64,000 bases of DNA, from contig NZ_FMZX01000019.1 of NCBI RefSeq assembly GCF_900101615.1, positions 1-64,000 on the forward strand, given 5' to 3'. Of the stretch, positions 37,021 through 48,112 are shown piece by piece; positions within the stretch are counted from its first letter, which is position 1; each line of letters begins with the position of its first letter. This stretch comes from Belnapia rosea. GTDB taxonomy: Bacteria > Pseudomonadota > Alphaproteobacteria > Acetobacterales > Acetobacteraceae. The notes beneath the pieces were generated by a model, which searched no databases, was not told where the DNA came from, and saw only the letters and a list, made by a program, of their open reading frames with translations. The position numbers and the translations under genes were made by a program.

Positions 37021-37189
37021 GCCGTCTGCCAAGATCGCCCACTCCCGCTGATGGTCCCGAGATGCGAAGCTTAGCAGCCCGGCCAGGGGGCGGTAGCCCC
37101 GCCGGGCGGCGGGGTGACCGGCGGAGGAGTCTTCGCCAAGAACGGGACGGATCGGGGTCCGACGCATCCCAACCAGGAGAGGAGACGGC

Positions 37190-38242
37190 ATGACCCATCC
37201 GCTGCGCATCGGCATCTGGGCCCTGGTCCATGGCAACCGCGCCGCCCTGCAGGACCCGGAGGAGCCCTATGACGCCTCCTGGCGGCGCAACCGCGCCCTG
37301 GTGCTGGAGGCGGAGGCGCTCGGCTACGACTGCGTGCTGGTGGCGCAGCACACGATGAACCCGCACCGCCCCGATCTCGGCCAGCTCGAGGCCTGGACGG
37401 CCTCCGCGGCGCTGGCGGCGGAGACGCGGCGCATCGAGATCATCGCCGCCATCAAGCCTATGCTCTACCACCCGGTAGTGCTGGCAAAGATGGCCCTGCA
37501 GATCGAGGAGATCAGCGGCGGCCGCTTCGCCATCAACCTGGTGAACGCCTGGAACCGCAAGGAGATCGAGGATGCCGGCCTCGTCTTCCGCGAGCATGAC
37601 GAGCGCTACGCCTACGGCGCCGAATGGCTGGCGGTGGTGGAGCGGCTGATGCGCGGCGAGGCGGTGGAGCACGACGGCCGCTACTTCCAGGTGCGCGACT
37701 ACATCCTCCGCCCCGCCGCCGCGACGCGGCCGCGCCCGCGCATCTATGTGGGCGGCGAGTCCGGCCCGGCGCGGGACCTGGTGGCGGCGCAGGCGGATGT
37801 CTGGTTCATCAACGGCCAGCCGGTGGAGGATGTCGCAGCGCTGATCGCCGATGTGCGGCAACGCCCGCGGCCCGGCGCGCCGGTGCGCTTCGGCCTCTCC
37901 ACCTTCGTCATCGCCCGCGAGACCGAGGCGGAGGCGCGGGAGGAGTACCAACGGCTGCTGGCCCTCGCGCGGCAGGATGCCGAGATCAAGGCCTATGTGA
38001 AGGCGAATACCGACCCGGCGGTGGCGATGCGCAAGACCCAGGCGAGGTTCGAGAGTGTCGGCACCAATGGCGGCACGGCCGGCGGCACGGTCGGCAGCTA
38101 TGACCAGGTGGCGGCGCGCATCGCGGAGTTCCACGCCGTCGGCATCGACACGCTGCTGACGCAGTTCCAGCCCTTCGAGCGCGAGATGCGGCGCTTTGCC
38201 GAGCATGTCATGCCGCGCCTCGCCCGGCTGCGGGAGGGCTGA
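37190..38242 (+). CDS. LLM-class flavin monooxygenase (SsuD/SfnG-like)
   Basis: 350 residues of the luciferase-like family in the alkanesulfonate/dimethylsulfone monooxygenase branch: IGIWALVHGNRAAL, ALGYDCVLVAQHTMNP, EEISGGRFAINLVNAWNRKE and PRIYVGGESGPARDLVA. It would use reduced FMN and oxygen, possibly to cleave a C-S bond. It is 7 bases from the next gene, a Bug receptor, so the pair may take up and oxidise the same compound (inference). Divergent from the molybdenum hydroxylase gene. Confidence 0.87.
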   Translation: MTHPLRIGIWALVHGNRAALQDPEEPYDASWRRNRALVLEAEALGYDCVLVAQHTMNPHRPDLGQLEAWTASAALAAETRRIEIIAAIKPMLYHPVVLAKMALQIEEISGGRFAINLVNAWNRKEIEDAGLVFREHDERYAYGAEWLAVVERLMRGEAVEHDGRYFQVRDYILRPAAATRPRPRIYVGGESGPARDLVAAQADVWFINGQPVEDVAALIADVRQRPRPGAPVRFGLSTFVIARETEAEAREEYQRLLALARQDAEIKAYVKANTDPAVAMRKTQARFESVGTNGGTAGGTVGSYDQVAARIAEFHAVGIDTLLTQFQPFEREMRRFAEHVMPRLARLREG

Positions 38243-38249
38243 GCGGCCG

Positions 38250-39233
38250 ATGCCCGCCACCGCTCCGCGCCGGGCGCTGATCGGCGCCGCGCTCGCCGCG
38301 CCCCTGCTCCGCCGGCCCGCCGCCGCCCAGTCGGACTGGCCGAGCCGGCCGCTGCGGCTGGTGGTGCCCTTCCCGCCCGGCGGCGCCTCCGACCTGCTCG
38401 GCCGGCTGATGGCCGAGCAGCTTGCCACGCGGCTGCGCCAGACGGTCGTGGTCGAGAACCGCGGTGGCGCGGGCGGGCTGACGGCCGCCGAATACGTCGC
38501 GCGGCAGCCAGCGGATGGCTACACGCTGCTTCTCGGGACGCAGGCGACGCAGGTCTTCAACAAGTACCTCTACGCCCACCTGCCCTATGACCCGGACCGC
38601 GACTTCACCCCGCTCGGCACGGTGGCGGCCATTGCCTATGTGCTGGTGGTCACGCCCTCGCTGCCCGTGGCGGACCTGCCGGGGCTGATCGCCCATGCGC
38701 GCGCCCATCCGGGGCGACCGAATTACGGCTCCTCCGGCACCGGCGGGGGGATGCACCTGGCGACGCATCTCTTCGCCGAGCGGGCCGGCGGCGGCATGGT
38801 GCACGTGCCCTATCGCGGCGCCGCCGCGGCCGTCACCGCCCTGGTGCAGGGCGAGGTGCAGCTGATGGTGGACCTGGTGCCGAACAGCCTGCCGCTGGTG
38901 CGCGGCGGGCAGCTCCGCGCCCTCGCCGTCGGCCTGCCGGAGCCGACGCCGCTGCTGCCGGGCGTGCCAACCTTCCGGCAATTCGGCATCGCCGATTTCG
39001 ACGTACCCTCCTGGTTCGTGCTGCTGGCGGCGGGGCAGGTGCCGGCGCCGGTGGCCGAGGCACTGCAGAGGGCCACAGCAGAGTCCGTCGCCGACCCGGC
39101 ATTCGCCGCGCGGCTCGACGCCGTATCCGCCCGACCACTGGCGCTGTCCGGCCCGGCGCTGCGGGACTTCCTCGCCGAGCAGGCCGCGCGGTGGGAGCCT
39201 GTGATCCGCAGCGCGAATGTAAGGCTGGACTGA
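38250..39233 (+). CDS. Bug/TctC family periplasmic receptor
   Basis: 327 residues. Signal peptide (PRRALIGAALAAPLLRRPAAAQ), then WPSRPLRLVVPFPPGGASDL, VVVENRGGAGGLTAAEYVA, VHVPYRGAAAAVTALVQGE and VPTFRQFGIADFDVPSW. Periplasmic solute capture. It starts 7 bases after the flavin monooxygenase stop, indicating one operon. No TctAB partners. Confidence 0.92.
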   Translation: MPATAPRRALIGAALAAPLLRRPAAAQSDWPSRPLRLVVPFPPGGASDLLGRLMAEQLATRLRQTVVVENRGGAGGLTAAEYVARQPADGYTLLLGTQATQVFNKYLYAHLPYDPDRDFTPLGTVAAIAYVLVVTPSLPVADLPGLIAHARAHPGRPNYGSSGTGGGMHLATHLFAERAGGGMVHVPYRGAAAAVTALVQGEVQLMVDLVPNSLPLVRGGQLRALAVGLPEPTPLLPGVPTFRQFGIADFDVPSWFVLLAAGQVPAPVAEALQRATAESVADPAFAARLDAVSARPLALSGPALRDFLAEQAARWEPVIRSANVRLD

Positions 39234-39242
39234 GGCGGCCGG

Positions 39243-39469
39243 TCAGCCTGCGAGGCGGATGCGCGGCGGGCCGGGCAGCACCTCGCCGATCTCCCGGCCA
39301 ACGCCTCCAGGCAGGGCGCCACGGCGGCAGCAGGCAGGCCGGCGAGGAAGCCGCCCGCCGTCTGCGGGTCGAGCAGCGCGGCGACCGCCGGGGCGGCGGG
39401 GTGGGCGCCGTCCAGCAGGCCGGTGATGGTGGCCGCGTTGCCGTCATGGAGCGTCGGCAGCTTGCCGCC
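39243..39469 (-). pseudogene. selenophosphate synthetase (SelD) C-terminal remnant
   Basis: Directly after the TGA that ends the upstream gene the same frame continues GGKLPTLHDGNAATITGLLD, followed by AALLDPQTAGGFLAGLPAAA and APCLEALAG. LLDPQTAGGFL is the conserved DPQTSGG motif near the C terminus of SelD. Near 39290 the frame shifts and ends GREIGEVLPGPPRIRLAG before a stop at 39243. About 270 residues of the ATP- and selenide-binding core are missing. With the upstream gene this is the ruin of an NADH-dehydrogenase-like/SelD fusion, a known gene architecture. Identification rests on motif recognition. Confidence 0.72.
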
Positions 39470-40597
39470 TCAGCGCATGGGCGGCATGGCGGGCAGCTCG
39501 GCGAAGCGGGTGACCCAGCGGCGGTCGATCCGGCGCTTCAGCCACCAGGCCCAGGCGCCGCGCAGGGCGAAGCGGCCCCAGAGGGCGATCGCCTCGCCAT
39601 CCGCCGTGCCGATTAGGGCGAGGGCACGGCGCTGCGGGCGCCAGGGGCGCGGCGCCCGGCCCGCCATCAGCCGGCGGATGGCATCGGCCAAGGGCGGGCC
39701 CTGGCGGACGGCATAGACCCCTGCCTTCTCACGCGGATGGGCCGCCATGGTGGCGACATCGCCGGCGGCGAAGACCTCCGGATGGGAGACAGAGCGGAGG
39801 GTCTCGTCGATGAGGATGAAGCCCTCGGCATCAAGGGCGAGGCCGGTCTCGCGCAGCCAGGGCGGCGCGGCGGCGCCGGTGGTCCAGAGGGCGAGGTCGC
39901 AGGGGACCTCCCGGCCATCCGCCAGCAGCAGCGCCCCCGGCGCGGAGCGGGACACGGGTGCCCCCTCGAGGATGGCGATGCCGCGCCCGGCCAGCGCCCG
40001 CCGCACCAGGGCGCGGGCCGCACCACCGGCATGCGGCAGCAACCCGGCGCCGGGCAGCAGCGTGACCTCGGCCGCGGGGCCAAGGCGATGGCGGAGGGAG
40101 AAGGCGAGCTCCACCCCCGCGGCGCCGCCGCCGACCACGGCGGCACGCGCCGGACCATCCAGCAAGACGGCGGCCAGCCGCGCCTCCAGGCTGCCAATCG
40201 GGCGGACGGGCAGCACCCTGCCCTCCCCCGGCGGCAGCGGGCGGGAGACGGAGCCGATATCGAGCGAGAGCAGGTCGTAGCGCAGCGCCGGGTGCCGGGC
40301 GCAGGCGAGGCGGCGGGCGGCGGGGTCGAGGCCGGTGGCGCGGTCATGGATCAGCCGGGCGCCGGCGGCGGTCGCCAGGCGCAGCAGGTCCACCCGGCTC
40401 TCCTCCGGCCTGTAGAGCCCCGCCACCAGGCCGGGCACCATGCCGGAATAGACCGGCGCCAGCTCCTCGGCGAGGAGGGTGACGCGCAGGCCGGGAACCG
40501 GCCGCATGGCCAGCGCCCGCAGCAGGCCGAGATGCGCATGCCCGCCGCCGACCAGCACCAATTCCCGGCTCTCGGCAGGCAGCACGTGTTTCGGCAT
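39470..40597 (-). CDS. NADH dehydrogenase-like FAD protein, N-terminal half of a broken NDH-SelD fusion
   Basis: 375 residues with two dinucleotide folds: ELVLVGGGHAHLGLLRAL (FAD site) and AAVVGGGAAGVELAFSLRHR (NADH site), plus HPEVFAAGDVATM. It ends WVTRFAELPAMPPMR then TGA. In NDH-SelD fusion proteins this linker runs into MRCGGCGAK, the SelD start; the TGA sits at the first Cys codon and GGC GGC follows. The oxidoreductase half looks intact and may still work alone. A tRNA-Sec-like sequence lies 37 bases upstream of the start on the same strand. Confidence 0.82.
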   Translation of the reverse strand: MPKHVLPAESRELVLVGGGHAHLGLLRALAMRPVPGLRVTLLAEELAPVYSGMVPGLVAGLYRPEESRVDLLRLATAAGARLIHDRATGLDPAARRLACARHPALRYDLLSLDIGSVSRPLPPGEGRVLPVRPIGSLEARLAAVLLDGPARAAVVGGGAAGVELAFSLRHRLGPAAEVTLLPGAGLLPHAGGAARALVRRALAGRGIAILEGAPVSRSAPGALLLADGREVPCDLALWTTGAAAPPWLRETGLALDAEGFILIDETLRSVSHPEVFAAGDVATMAAHPREKAGVYAVRQGPPLADAIRRLMAGRAPRPWRPQRRALALIGTADGEAIALWGRFALRGAWAWWLKRRIDRRWVTRFAELPAMPPMR

Positions 40598-40634
40598 GGC
40601 GGGATGTCTATGGCATCGCGCGATGGCCGCCAAT

Positions 40635-40728
40635 CGGCGGAGGCGGGCGGGAATCGGACCCGCTGCTCGCGATGGGCGTGCCACCGGCCTGGAAGACCGG
40701 AAGGGCCCCAGGCTGGAGACGAGCCTCC
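40635..40728 (-). tRNA. tRNA-Sec-like gene with UCC anticodon, probable pseudogene
   Basis: Read on the minus strand, it starts GGAGGC and ends GCCTCC-G-CCG. The T arm GCGGG-TCCGATT-CCCGC plus an 8-base acceptor 3' strand gives the 8/5 geometry specific to bacterial tRNA-Sec, and 94 bases is close to E. coli tRNA-Sec (95). The anticodon arm is CCGGT-CTTCCAG-GCCGG, so the anticodon is TCC instead of TCA. A long variable arm (GCACGC/GCGAGC, one mismatch) is present. Decay signs: acceptor pairs 7 and 8 are mismatched, T55 is C, the D arm is imperfect, and CCA is CCG. Confidence 0.65.
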
Positions 40729-40761
40729 GCTTCGCTCAGCCGGACAACCTGCCAGGCGCCT

Positions 40762-42569
<1,808 letters not shown>

Positions 42570-42603
42570 GCGCCGCGACGCACACAGGAATGCAGGGGAA
42601 CAC

Positions 42604-43938
42604 ATGATGAGGATGCCCGCACGCGCGCTGGCGCCGTTGGCTGTCGCGCTGCTCGCCGCGACACCGGCCCTGGCCCAGGACGGCCCGAAGATCGACACCG
42701 GCGACACCGCCTGGATGCTGACCAGCACCGCACTGGTGCTGATGATGACCGTCCCCGGCCTCGCGCTCTTCTATGCCGGCATGGTGCGCAAGAAGAACGT
42801 GCTCTCCACCATGATGCAGAGCTTCTCGATCGCCGCGCTGGTGACGGTGGTCTGGATGGTGGCCGGCTACAGCATCGCCTTCGGCGAGGGCGGCCCCTGG
42901 GTCGGTGACCTCTCCAAGCTGTTCCTCTCGGGCCTCGCCGAGAACTGGGACAAGCCCTTCACCCTCGGGTCCGGCGACGGGGCGGTGGCCTTCACCATCC
43001 CCGAGACGGTCTTCCTGATGTTCCAGATGACCTTCGCCATCATCACCCCGGCCCTCATCACCGGCGCCTTCGCCGACCGCATGAAGTTCAGCGCCATGGT
43101 GCTGTTCACCGTGCTGTGGTCGCTGCTGGTCTATTCGCCGGTCGCCCATTGGGTCTGGCACCCGAATGGCTGGATATTCGCCCTCGGCGCGCTCGACTTC
43201 GCCGGCGGCACGGTGGTCCACATCAATGCGGGCATCGCCGGCCTGGTGGCGGCGCTGGTGCTCGGCAAGCGGCTCGGCCTCGGCCATGACAACATGGCAC
43301 CCTACAACCTCGCGCTGGCCGTCATCGGCGCCGGCATGCTCTGGGTGGGCTGGTTCGGCTTCAATGCGGGCTCGGCCGGCGGCGCGGGCGCGCGCGCAGG
43401 CATGGCCATGCTGGCCACCCAGATCGCGGCGGGCGTTGCGGCGCTCAGCTGGCTCTTCGCCGAATGGGCGACGAAGGGCAAGCCGAGCGTGCTGGGCGCC
43501 ATCTCCGGCGCGGTCGCGGGCCTCGTCGCCATCACCCCGGCCAGCGGCTTCGTGCTGCCGGTGCCGGCGCTGATCATCGGCGTGGTGGCCGGCCTCGGCG
43601 GCTTCTGGGGCGCGACGGGCCTCAAGCATCTCTGCGGCTATGACGACAGCCTCGACGCCTTCGGCGTGCATGGCGTCTGCGGCATCATCGGCAGCCTGCT
43701 GACCGGCGTCTTCGCCTATGGCGCCCTCTCCGCCACCACGGCGACGCCGGATGGCTACAGCGGGTCCTTCGACCAGTTCCTGATCCAGCTCTACGCCACC
43801 GCCGCGGTCGTCGCCTACACCGCGATCGGCAGCTTCATCCTGCTGAAGATCACCGATGTGATCGTCGGCCTCCGCGTGCCGGAGGAGGAGGAGCGCGAGG
43901 GCCTCGACGTCACCCAGCATGGCGAGCGCATCGCCTGA
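42604..43938 (+). CDS. amtB: ammonium transporter AmtB
   Basis: 444 residues. A signal peptide (residues 1-25, ending ALAQ) precedes eleven membrane helices. The pore twin histidines are H206 in GGTVVHINAG and H356 in AFGVHGVCG. PGLALFYAGMVRKKNVLS is the family N-terminal signature. It conducts ammonium/ammonia across the inner membrane and is gated by GlnK encoded just upstream. A strong terminator follows. Confidence 0.96.
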   Translation: MMRMPARALAPLAVALLAATPALAQDGPKIDTGDTAWMLTSTALVLMMTVPGLALFYAGMVRKKNVLSTMMQSFSIAALVTVVWMVAGYSIAFGEGGPWVGDLSKLFLSGLAENWDKPFTLGSGDGAVAFTIPETVFLMFQMTFAIITPALITGAFADRMKFSAMVLFTVLWSLLVYSPVAHWVWHPNGWIFALGALDFAGGTVVHINAGIAGLVAALVLGKRLGLGHDNMAPYNLALAVIGAGMLWVGWFGFNAGSAGGAGARAGMAMLATQIAAGVAALSWLFAEWATKGKPSVLGAISGAVAGLVAITPASGFVLPVPALIIGVVAGLGGFWGATGLKHLCGYDDSLDAFGVHGVCGIIGSLLTGVFAYGALSATTATPDGYSGSFDQFLIQLYATAAVVAYTAIGSFILLKITDVIVGLRVPEEEEREGLDVTQHGERIA

Positions 43939-43944
43939 CATCAG

Positions 43945-43978
43945 GGCCGGAGGGGTGACACCCCCTCCGGCCTTTTTT
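43945..43978 (+). terminator. Rho-independent terminator after amtB
   Basis: An 11-bp GGCCGGAGGGG / CCCCTCCGGCC hairpin with a 6-base loop is followed by six T residues. It ends the glnK-amtB transcript. Confidence 0.9.
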
Positions 43979-44023
43979 GCGCCCACTCACGTTACGAAAC
44001 CAAAACCTGGGGGTCATCCTTCC

Positions 44024-44833
44024 ATGAAGAACAAGCCCGGCTTCCTCGCCCGGCCCCTTGCTGCGCTCCGCCATGCCTGGATCGCCGCCGCGGCCCTGGT
44101 GCTGCCGGCGCTGCCGGCCACCGCGCAGACCAATATCGAGTCGCTCGGCCTGACCGTCACGCTGACGCCGGCGATCTCGAACGACTACCTGTTCCGCGGC
44201 ATCAGCCAGACGCGGAACAACTGGGCCTTCCAGGGCACCGTCGACGTCCAGCACGACAGCGGCTTCTATATCGGCGCCTTCATCAGCAACGCGAAATTCC
44301 TTGCCAGCCCCTGGAACGACACACGGCAGGAGCTCGACATCCTCGCCGGCTACCGCCTCACGCTAGGGGATGTCGCGCTCGACCTGGGCTACATCGCCTA
44401 TTTGTATCCAGGCCAGGACAAGGCGCCGGGCACGCAGCTGAACGAGTACCAGGAAATCGCCCTCAAGGCCTCCTACACCATCGACATCGTCAAGCTGCTC
44501 GGTGCCTTCAACTATTCGCCCAACTTCTTCGGCCGCTCGGGTGACGGCTTCTACGTCGAAGGCGGCGCCGACGTGACGCTGCCCTACGGCTTCACCGCCT
44601 CCGCCCGCCTCGGCCACCAGTGGATCGAGCGCAACCCGCTCTTCGGCACGCCGGACTACCTCTGGTACTCGATCGGGGCCTCGCGCGAGATCTATGCCGG
44701 CGTGACCGCGACGGTCGCCTGGTACGGCACCGACATCAGCAAGCGGGACTGCATCCCCGTCGCCGACCGCGCGACGGGCGGCCAGCGTGCCTGCGACGGC
44801 CGCGTGCTCTTCACCCTGAGCAAGGTCTTCTGA
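44024..44833 (+). CDS. TorF family putative outer-membrane porin
   Basis: 269 residues: a long signal peptide (cleavage after LPATAQ near residue 35), then alternating beta strands such as LGLTVTLTPAISNDYLFRG and ISQTRNNWAFQGTVDVQH, ending with RVLFTLSKVF whose final Phe is typical of outer-membrane barrels. SNDYLFRGISQT is the signature of this family. Transported solute unknown. Flanked by two terminators, so it is probably transcribed alone. Confidence 0.85.
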   Translation: MKNKPGFLARPLAALRHAWIAAAALVLPALPATAQTNIESLGLTVTLTPAISNDYLFRGISQTRNNWAFQGTVDVQHDSGFYIGAFISNAKFLASPWNDTRQELDILAGYRLTLGDVALDLGYIAYLYPGQDKAPGTQLNEYQEIALKASYTIDIVKLLGAFNYSPNFFGRSGDGFYVEGGADVTLPYGFTASARLGHQWIERNPLFGTPDYLWYSIGASREIYAGVTATVAWYGTDISKRDCIPVADRATGGQRACDGRVLFTLSKVF

Positions 44834-44864
44834 ACCACCCGCGGAACAGCCGTGGCCGAGTGGG

Positions 44865-44895
44865 GGGCGCCGACCGCAAGGTCGGCGCCCTTTTT
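44865..44895 (+). terminator. Rho-independent terminator after the TorF-type porin
   Basis: GGGCGCCGACC / GGTCGGCGCCC, a perfect 11-bp stem with loop GCAA, is followed by five T residues, 31 bases after the porin stop. Confidence 0.9.
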
Positions 44896-44966
44896 CGTGA
44901 TTCCGTGGCCGGGCAAGGATTTGCGCGCTATCCTTGGGGCCTGTTCTGAACCGGACCCCGCGACCT

Positions 44967-47510
44967 ATGCCCGCGCCCCGTATCGCTGCCGCCGACCGCC
45001 CGACCGCCACCTCCGCTGCCCGCCCCTTCGCCGGGGTCCGCCGCTTCGCCTCGCCTGCCGTGAAGGCGGCGATGCGCCGCCGGCTTTTCGAATGCCTTGG
45101 CCTGCTGGCGGCGCTGGCCGGGCTCGGCCTGCTGGTCGCCCTGGCCAGCTATGATCCGGCTGATCCCTCCCTCTCCACCGCCACGGGCCGGACGCCGACC
45201 AACCTGGCCGGGCCGGCCGGCGCCGTCGTGGCCGACCTGCTGTTGCAGGGCTTCGGCTGGGCCGGGGCGTTGCCGGGCCTCGCCCTGCTCGGCTGGGCCT
45301 GGCGCCTCGGCACGCATCGCGGCATCGGCCTGTTCCCGGCACGGCTGGCGGCACTGCTCGCCGCCCTTCCGCTGCTGGCCGGCACCTTGATGCTGGCGCC
45401 CTTACCAGCCGGCAGCCCGGTCGAGTCGGGCGCCGGCGGTGCCGCAGGGGCCATCGTCGCCGGGGCGGTCAGCCATCAGGCGGGCGCCCTGTTCGGCCCC
45501 TTCGGCGGGATGATTGGCGATGTGGCGCTGGTTGCTCTCGCCCTCGCCCTGTCTGCCGCGGCGCTCGGCCTCTCGCCGGGTGAGTGGCTGGGGATCGGCC
45601 GGGCCGCCCGGGCCGGCGCCGGCGGGGTCGCCCGATTCGGCGCGGCGGGGCTGACGCGCGCCGGCGGCGCCGGGGCGCGCGGCGCCCGCGGTCTGCTCGG
45701 CCGAATCGGCGGCAGCATCGTCAGCCTGTTCCGCATCCGCCGGCGCCGCCCGGCCGGCCCGCCGCCGAACGACCTCGCCAGCGTGCTCCGCGCCGCCGAT
45801 GCCGCGGCGGAGGTGCCGCGCATGCCCCGCCGCGAGCCGCGCGTGGCCGAGGGCCGGATGGAACCCGCGGTCGGACCAGCGGTCGAGCCCGGGCCATTCA
45901 TCGCCAGGCAGCCACCCAAGGTCGTCGCCCCGCCAGTGCCGCAGAAGCGGAGCGAGGCCAAGCGCCAGCCGCAGCCCGACCTGCAGGACAACCCCTGGCG
46001 CCTGCCGCCCCTCTCGCTGCTGCAGGAGCCGCCCGCCAAGCGCACCGGCCGCCCCTCGGAGGAGGCGCTGCAGTCCAATGCCCGGCTGCTCGAGCAGGTG
46101 CTGGAGGATTACGGCGTGCGCGGCCGCATCGCCGCCATCAATCCCGGCCCCGTCGTCACGCTCTATGAGCTGGAGCCGGCGCCGGGCACCAAATCCGCCC
46201 GCGTCATCGGCCTCGCCGACGACATCGCGCGCAACATGCATGTCACGGCCGTCCGCATCGCGACCGTCCCCGGCCGCAACGTCATCGGCATCGAGCTGCC
46301 GAACGCCAAGCGCGAGACGGTCTATTTCAGCGAATCGATGGCGGCCGAGGAATGGGTGCGCCATCCGGGCCGCCTGCCGCTGGCGCTGGGCAAGGATATC
46401 GGCGGCAACCCGGTCATCGCCGACCTCGCCCGCATGCCGCATCTGCTGATCGCGGGCACCACCGGCTCGGGCAAGTCGGTCGCCATCAACACCATGATCC
46501 TTTCGCTGCTCTGGCGCTTCAGCCCGGAGGAATGCCGCTTCATCATGATCGACCCGAAGATGCTGGAATTGTCGGTCTATGACCGCATCCCGCATCTGCT
46601 GGCCCCGGTGGTGACGGAGCCGCCCAAGGCCATCGGCGCGCTGAAATGGACGGTACGCGAGATGGAGAAGCGCTACCGCGCCATGTCCCAGCTCGGCGTC
46701 CGCAATATCGGAGGCTACAACGAGAAGGTGGTCGAGGCCCGCCGCCGCGGCGAGGTGCTGACCCGCAAGGTGCAGACCGGCTTCGACCCGGAGACCGGCA
46801 AGCCCGTCTTCGAGGAGCAGCCGCTCGCCCTCGCCCCGCTGCCGATGATCGTCGTCGTCATCGACGAGATGGCCGACCTGATGATCGTCGCCGGCAAGGA
46901 GATCGAGGCGGCGGTGCAGCGCCTGGCGCAGATGGCCCGCGCCGCCGGCATCCATGTCATCATGGCGACGCAGCGCCCCTCGGTGGATGTCATCACCGGC
47001 ACCATCAAGGCGAACTTCCCGACCCGCATCTCCTTCCAGGTGACCAGCAAGATCGACAGCCGCACCATCCTCGGCGAGCAGGGCGCGGAACAACTGCTCG
47101 GCCAGGGCGATATGCTGCACATGGCGGGCGGCGGCCGCGTCGCCCGCGTCCACGGCCCCTTCGTCTCCGACACCGAGGTGGAGAAGGTGGTGGACTTCCT
47201 GCGCGAGCAGGGCGAGCCCGCCTATATCGAGGAGGTGACCGAGGCCGAGGAGGATCTCGAGGGTGGCGATGGCCTCTCGCTCTCCGGCATCGCCGCCGGC
47301 TCCGATGGCGAGAAGGGGTTGTTCGACCAGGCTGTCGCGCTCGTGAGCCGCGAGGGCAAGGCCAGCACATCCTTCATCCAGCGGCATCTCAACATTGGCT
47401 ACAACCGGGCCGCCAAGCTCATCGAGCAGATGGAAAAGGAAGGCGTCGTCGGCCCCGCCAACCATGTCGGCAAGCGGGAGGTGCTGACGCGCCGTGTCGA
47501 GGAGGATTGA
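44967..47510 (+). CDS. ftsK: DNA translocase FtsK
   Basis: 847 residues. N-terminal membrane domain with about four helices (residues 40-210), a Pro/Arg-rich linker, then the RecA-like motor with Walker [10 protein letters not shown] and Walker [13 protein letters not shown], and a C-terminal gamma winged helix ([20 protein letters not shown], then [18 protein letters not shown]) that reads KOPS sites. It pumps chromosome dimers and termini at the septum and activates XerCD. ATG 44967 is preferred to an upstream TTG at 44934. It overlaps the next gene by one base. Confidence 0.96.
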   Translation: MPAPRIAAADRPTATSAARPFAGVRRFASPAVKAAMRRRLFECLGLLAALAGLGLLVALASYDPADPSLSTATGRTPTNLAGPAGAVVADLLLQGFGWAGALPGLALLGWAWRLGTHRGIGLFPARLAALLAALPLLAGTLMLAPLPAGSPVESGAGGAAGAIVAGAVSHQAGALFGPFGGMIGDVALVALALALSAAALGLSPGEWLGIGRAARAGAGGVARFGAAGLTRAGGAGARGARGLLGRIGGSIVSLFRIRRRRPAGPPPNDLASVLRAADAAAEVPRMPRREPRVAEGRMEPAVGPAVEPGPFIARQPPKVVAPPVPQKRSEAKRQPQPDLQDNPWRLPPLSLLQEPPAKRTGRPSEEALQSNARLLEQVLEDYGVRGRIAAINPGPVVTLYELEPAPGTKSARVIGLADDIARNMHVTAVRIATVPGRNVIGIELPNAKRETVYFSESMAAEEWVRHPGRLPLALGKDIGGNPVIADLARMPHLLIAGTTGSGKSVAINTMILSLLWRFSPEECRFIMIDPKMLELSVYDRIPHLLAPVVTEPPKAIGALKWTVREMEKRYRAMSQLGVRNIGGYNEKVVEARRRGEVLTRKVQTGFDPETGKPVFEEQPLALAPLPMIVVVIDEMADLMIVAGKEIEAAVQRLAQMARAAGIHVIMATQRPSVDVITGTIKANFPTRISFQVTSKIDSRTILGEQGAEQLLGQGDMLHMAGGGRVARVHGPFVSDTEVEKVVDFLREQGEPAYIEEVTEAEEDLEGGDGLSLSGIAAGSDGEKGLFDQAVALVSREGKASTSFIQRHLNIGYNRAAKLIEQMEKEGVVGPANHVGKREVLTRRVEED

Positions 47511-48112
47511 TGCATAGATTAGTACCGGCATTCCTGGCCGTGGCCATCGCGGCCACGCCCGTCATGGCCTTCGCGCAGGACCGCCCGCTGCTCGTGCCGA
47601 CGCGCGATGTCAGCGTCACCTACCGCGTGGTCGGCGGACAGGCCGGACAGGAGATGCGCATGTCCTGGCGCGTCGCGGACCAGAAGCTCCGGGTCGACAT
47701 GCCGGGCGGCATAGGCTGGTCGGTGATGGATCAGCGGTCGAAGAAGATGTTCGTGGTCATGGAGCAGCAGCGCATGATCATGGAGGTGCCGCTCAACAAC
47801 GGCCCGGGCGGGGTCTCTGTCCCGACCCAGCCGCCGGAGACCGCGCGCTTCACCCGTGGCGGCACCGCGACCATCGCCGGCCAGGGCTGCACCGTCTGGC
47901 GCTACGAGAATGAAGGCGTGACCGGCGAATCCTGCCTGACCGCCGATGGGGTCATGCTCCGCAGCACCGGCACCCATAACGGCCAGACCGCAAGCATGGA
48001 GGCGACCGAAGTGGCCTATGGCCCGCAGGATGCCGCCCGCTTCAACGCCCCCAGCGGCTATCAGCAGATGCAGATGCCGGCTGGGGCACCGGGCGCTCGC
48101 CCGGCGCGATAG
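47510..48112 (+). CDS. exported protein, DUF4412-like
   Basis: 200 residues with signal peptide (LVPAFLAVAIAATPVMAFAQ). The mature part starts with VSVTYRV and MRMSWRVADQKLRVDMPGG, and has KKMFVVMEQQRMIMEVPL and AGQGCTVWRYENEGVTGESCLT with two cysteines, resembling DUF4412/LolA-like beta sheets. Periplasmic, function unknown. The start overlaps the ftsK stop (TGATG), so translation is coupled. Its 3' end overlaps a convergent gene by 71 bases. Confidence 0.8.
   Translation: MHRLVPAFLAVAIAATPVMAFAQDRPLLVPTRDVSVTYRVVGGQAGQEMRMSWRVADQKLRVDMPGGIGWSVMDQRSKKMFVVMEQQRMIMEVPLNNGPGGVSVPTQPPETARFTRGGTATIAGQGCTVWRYENEGVTGESCLTADGVMLRSTGTHNGQTASMEATEVAYGPQDAARFNAPSGYQQMQMPAGAPGARPAR

Noticed and set aside
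35744-38428. 894-codon open frame on the minus strand over the molybdenum hydroxylase and monooxygenase genes
   Set aside because: It is a GC-rich shadow: the translation is Arg/His/Ala-rich without domains, while the overlapping genes have full conserved motifs.
39470-39472. TGA as a functional selenocysteine codon joining the NDH and SelD parts
   Set aside because: The SelD catalytic core is deleted and the remnant is frameshifted, so read-through would not give an active enzyme; the adjacent tRNA-Sec-like gene also has the wrong anticodon and damaged stems.
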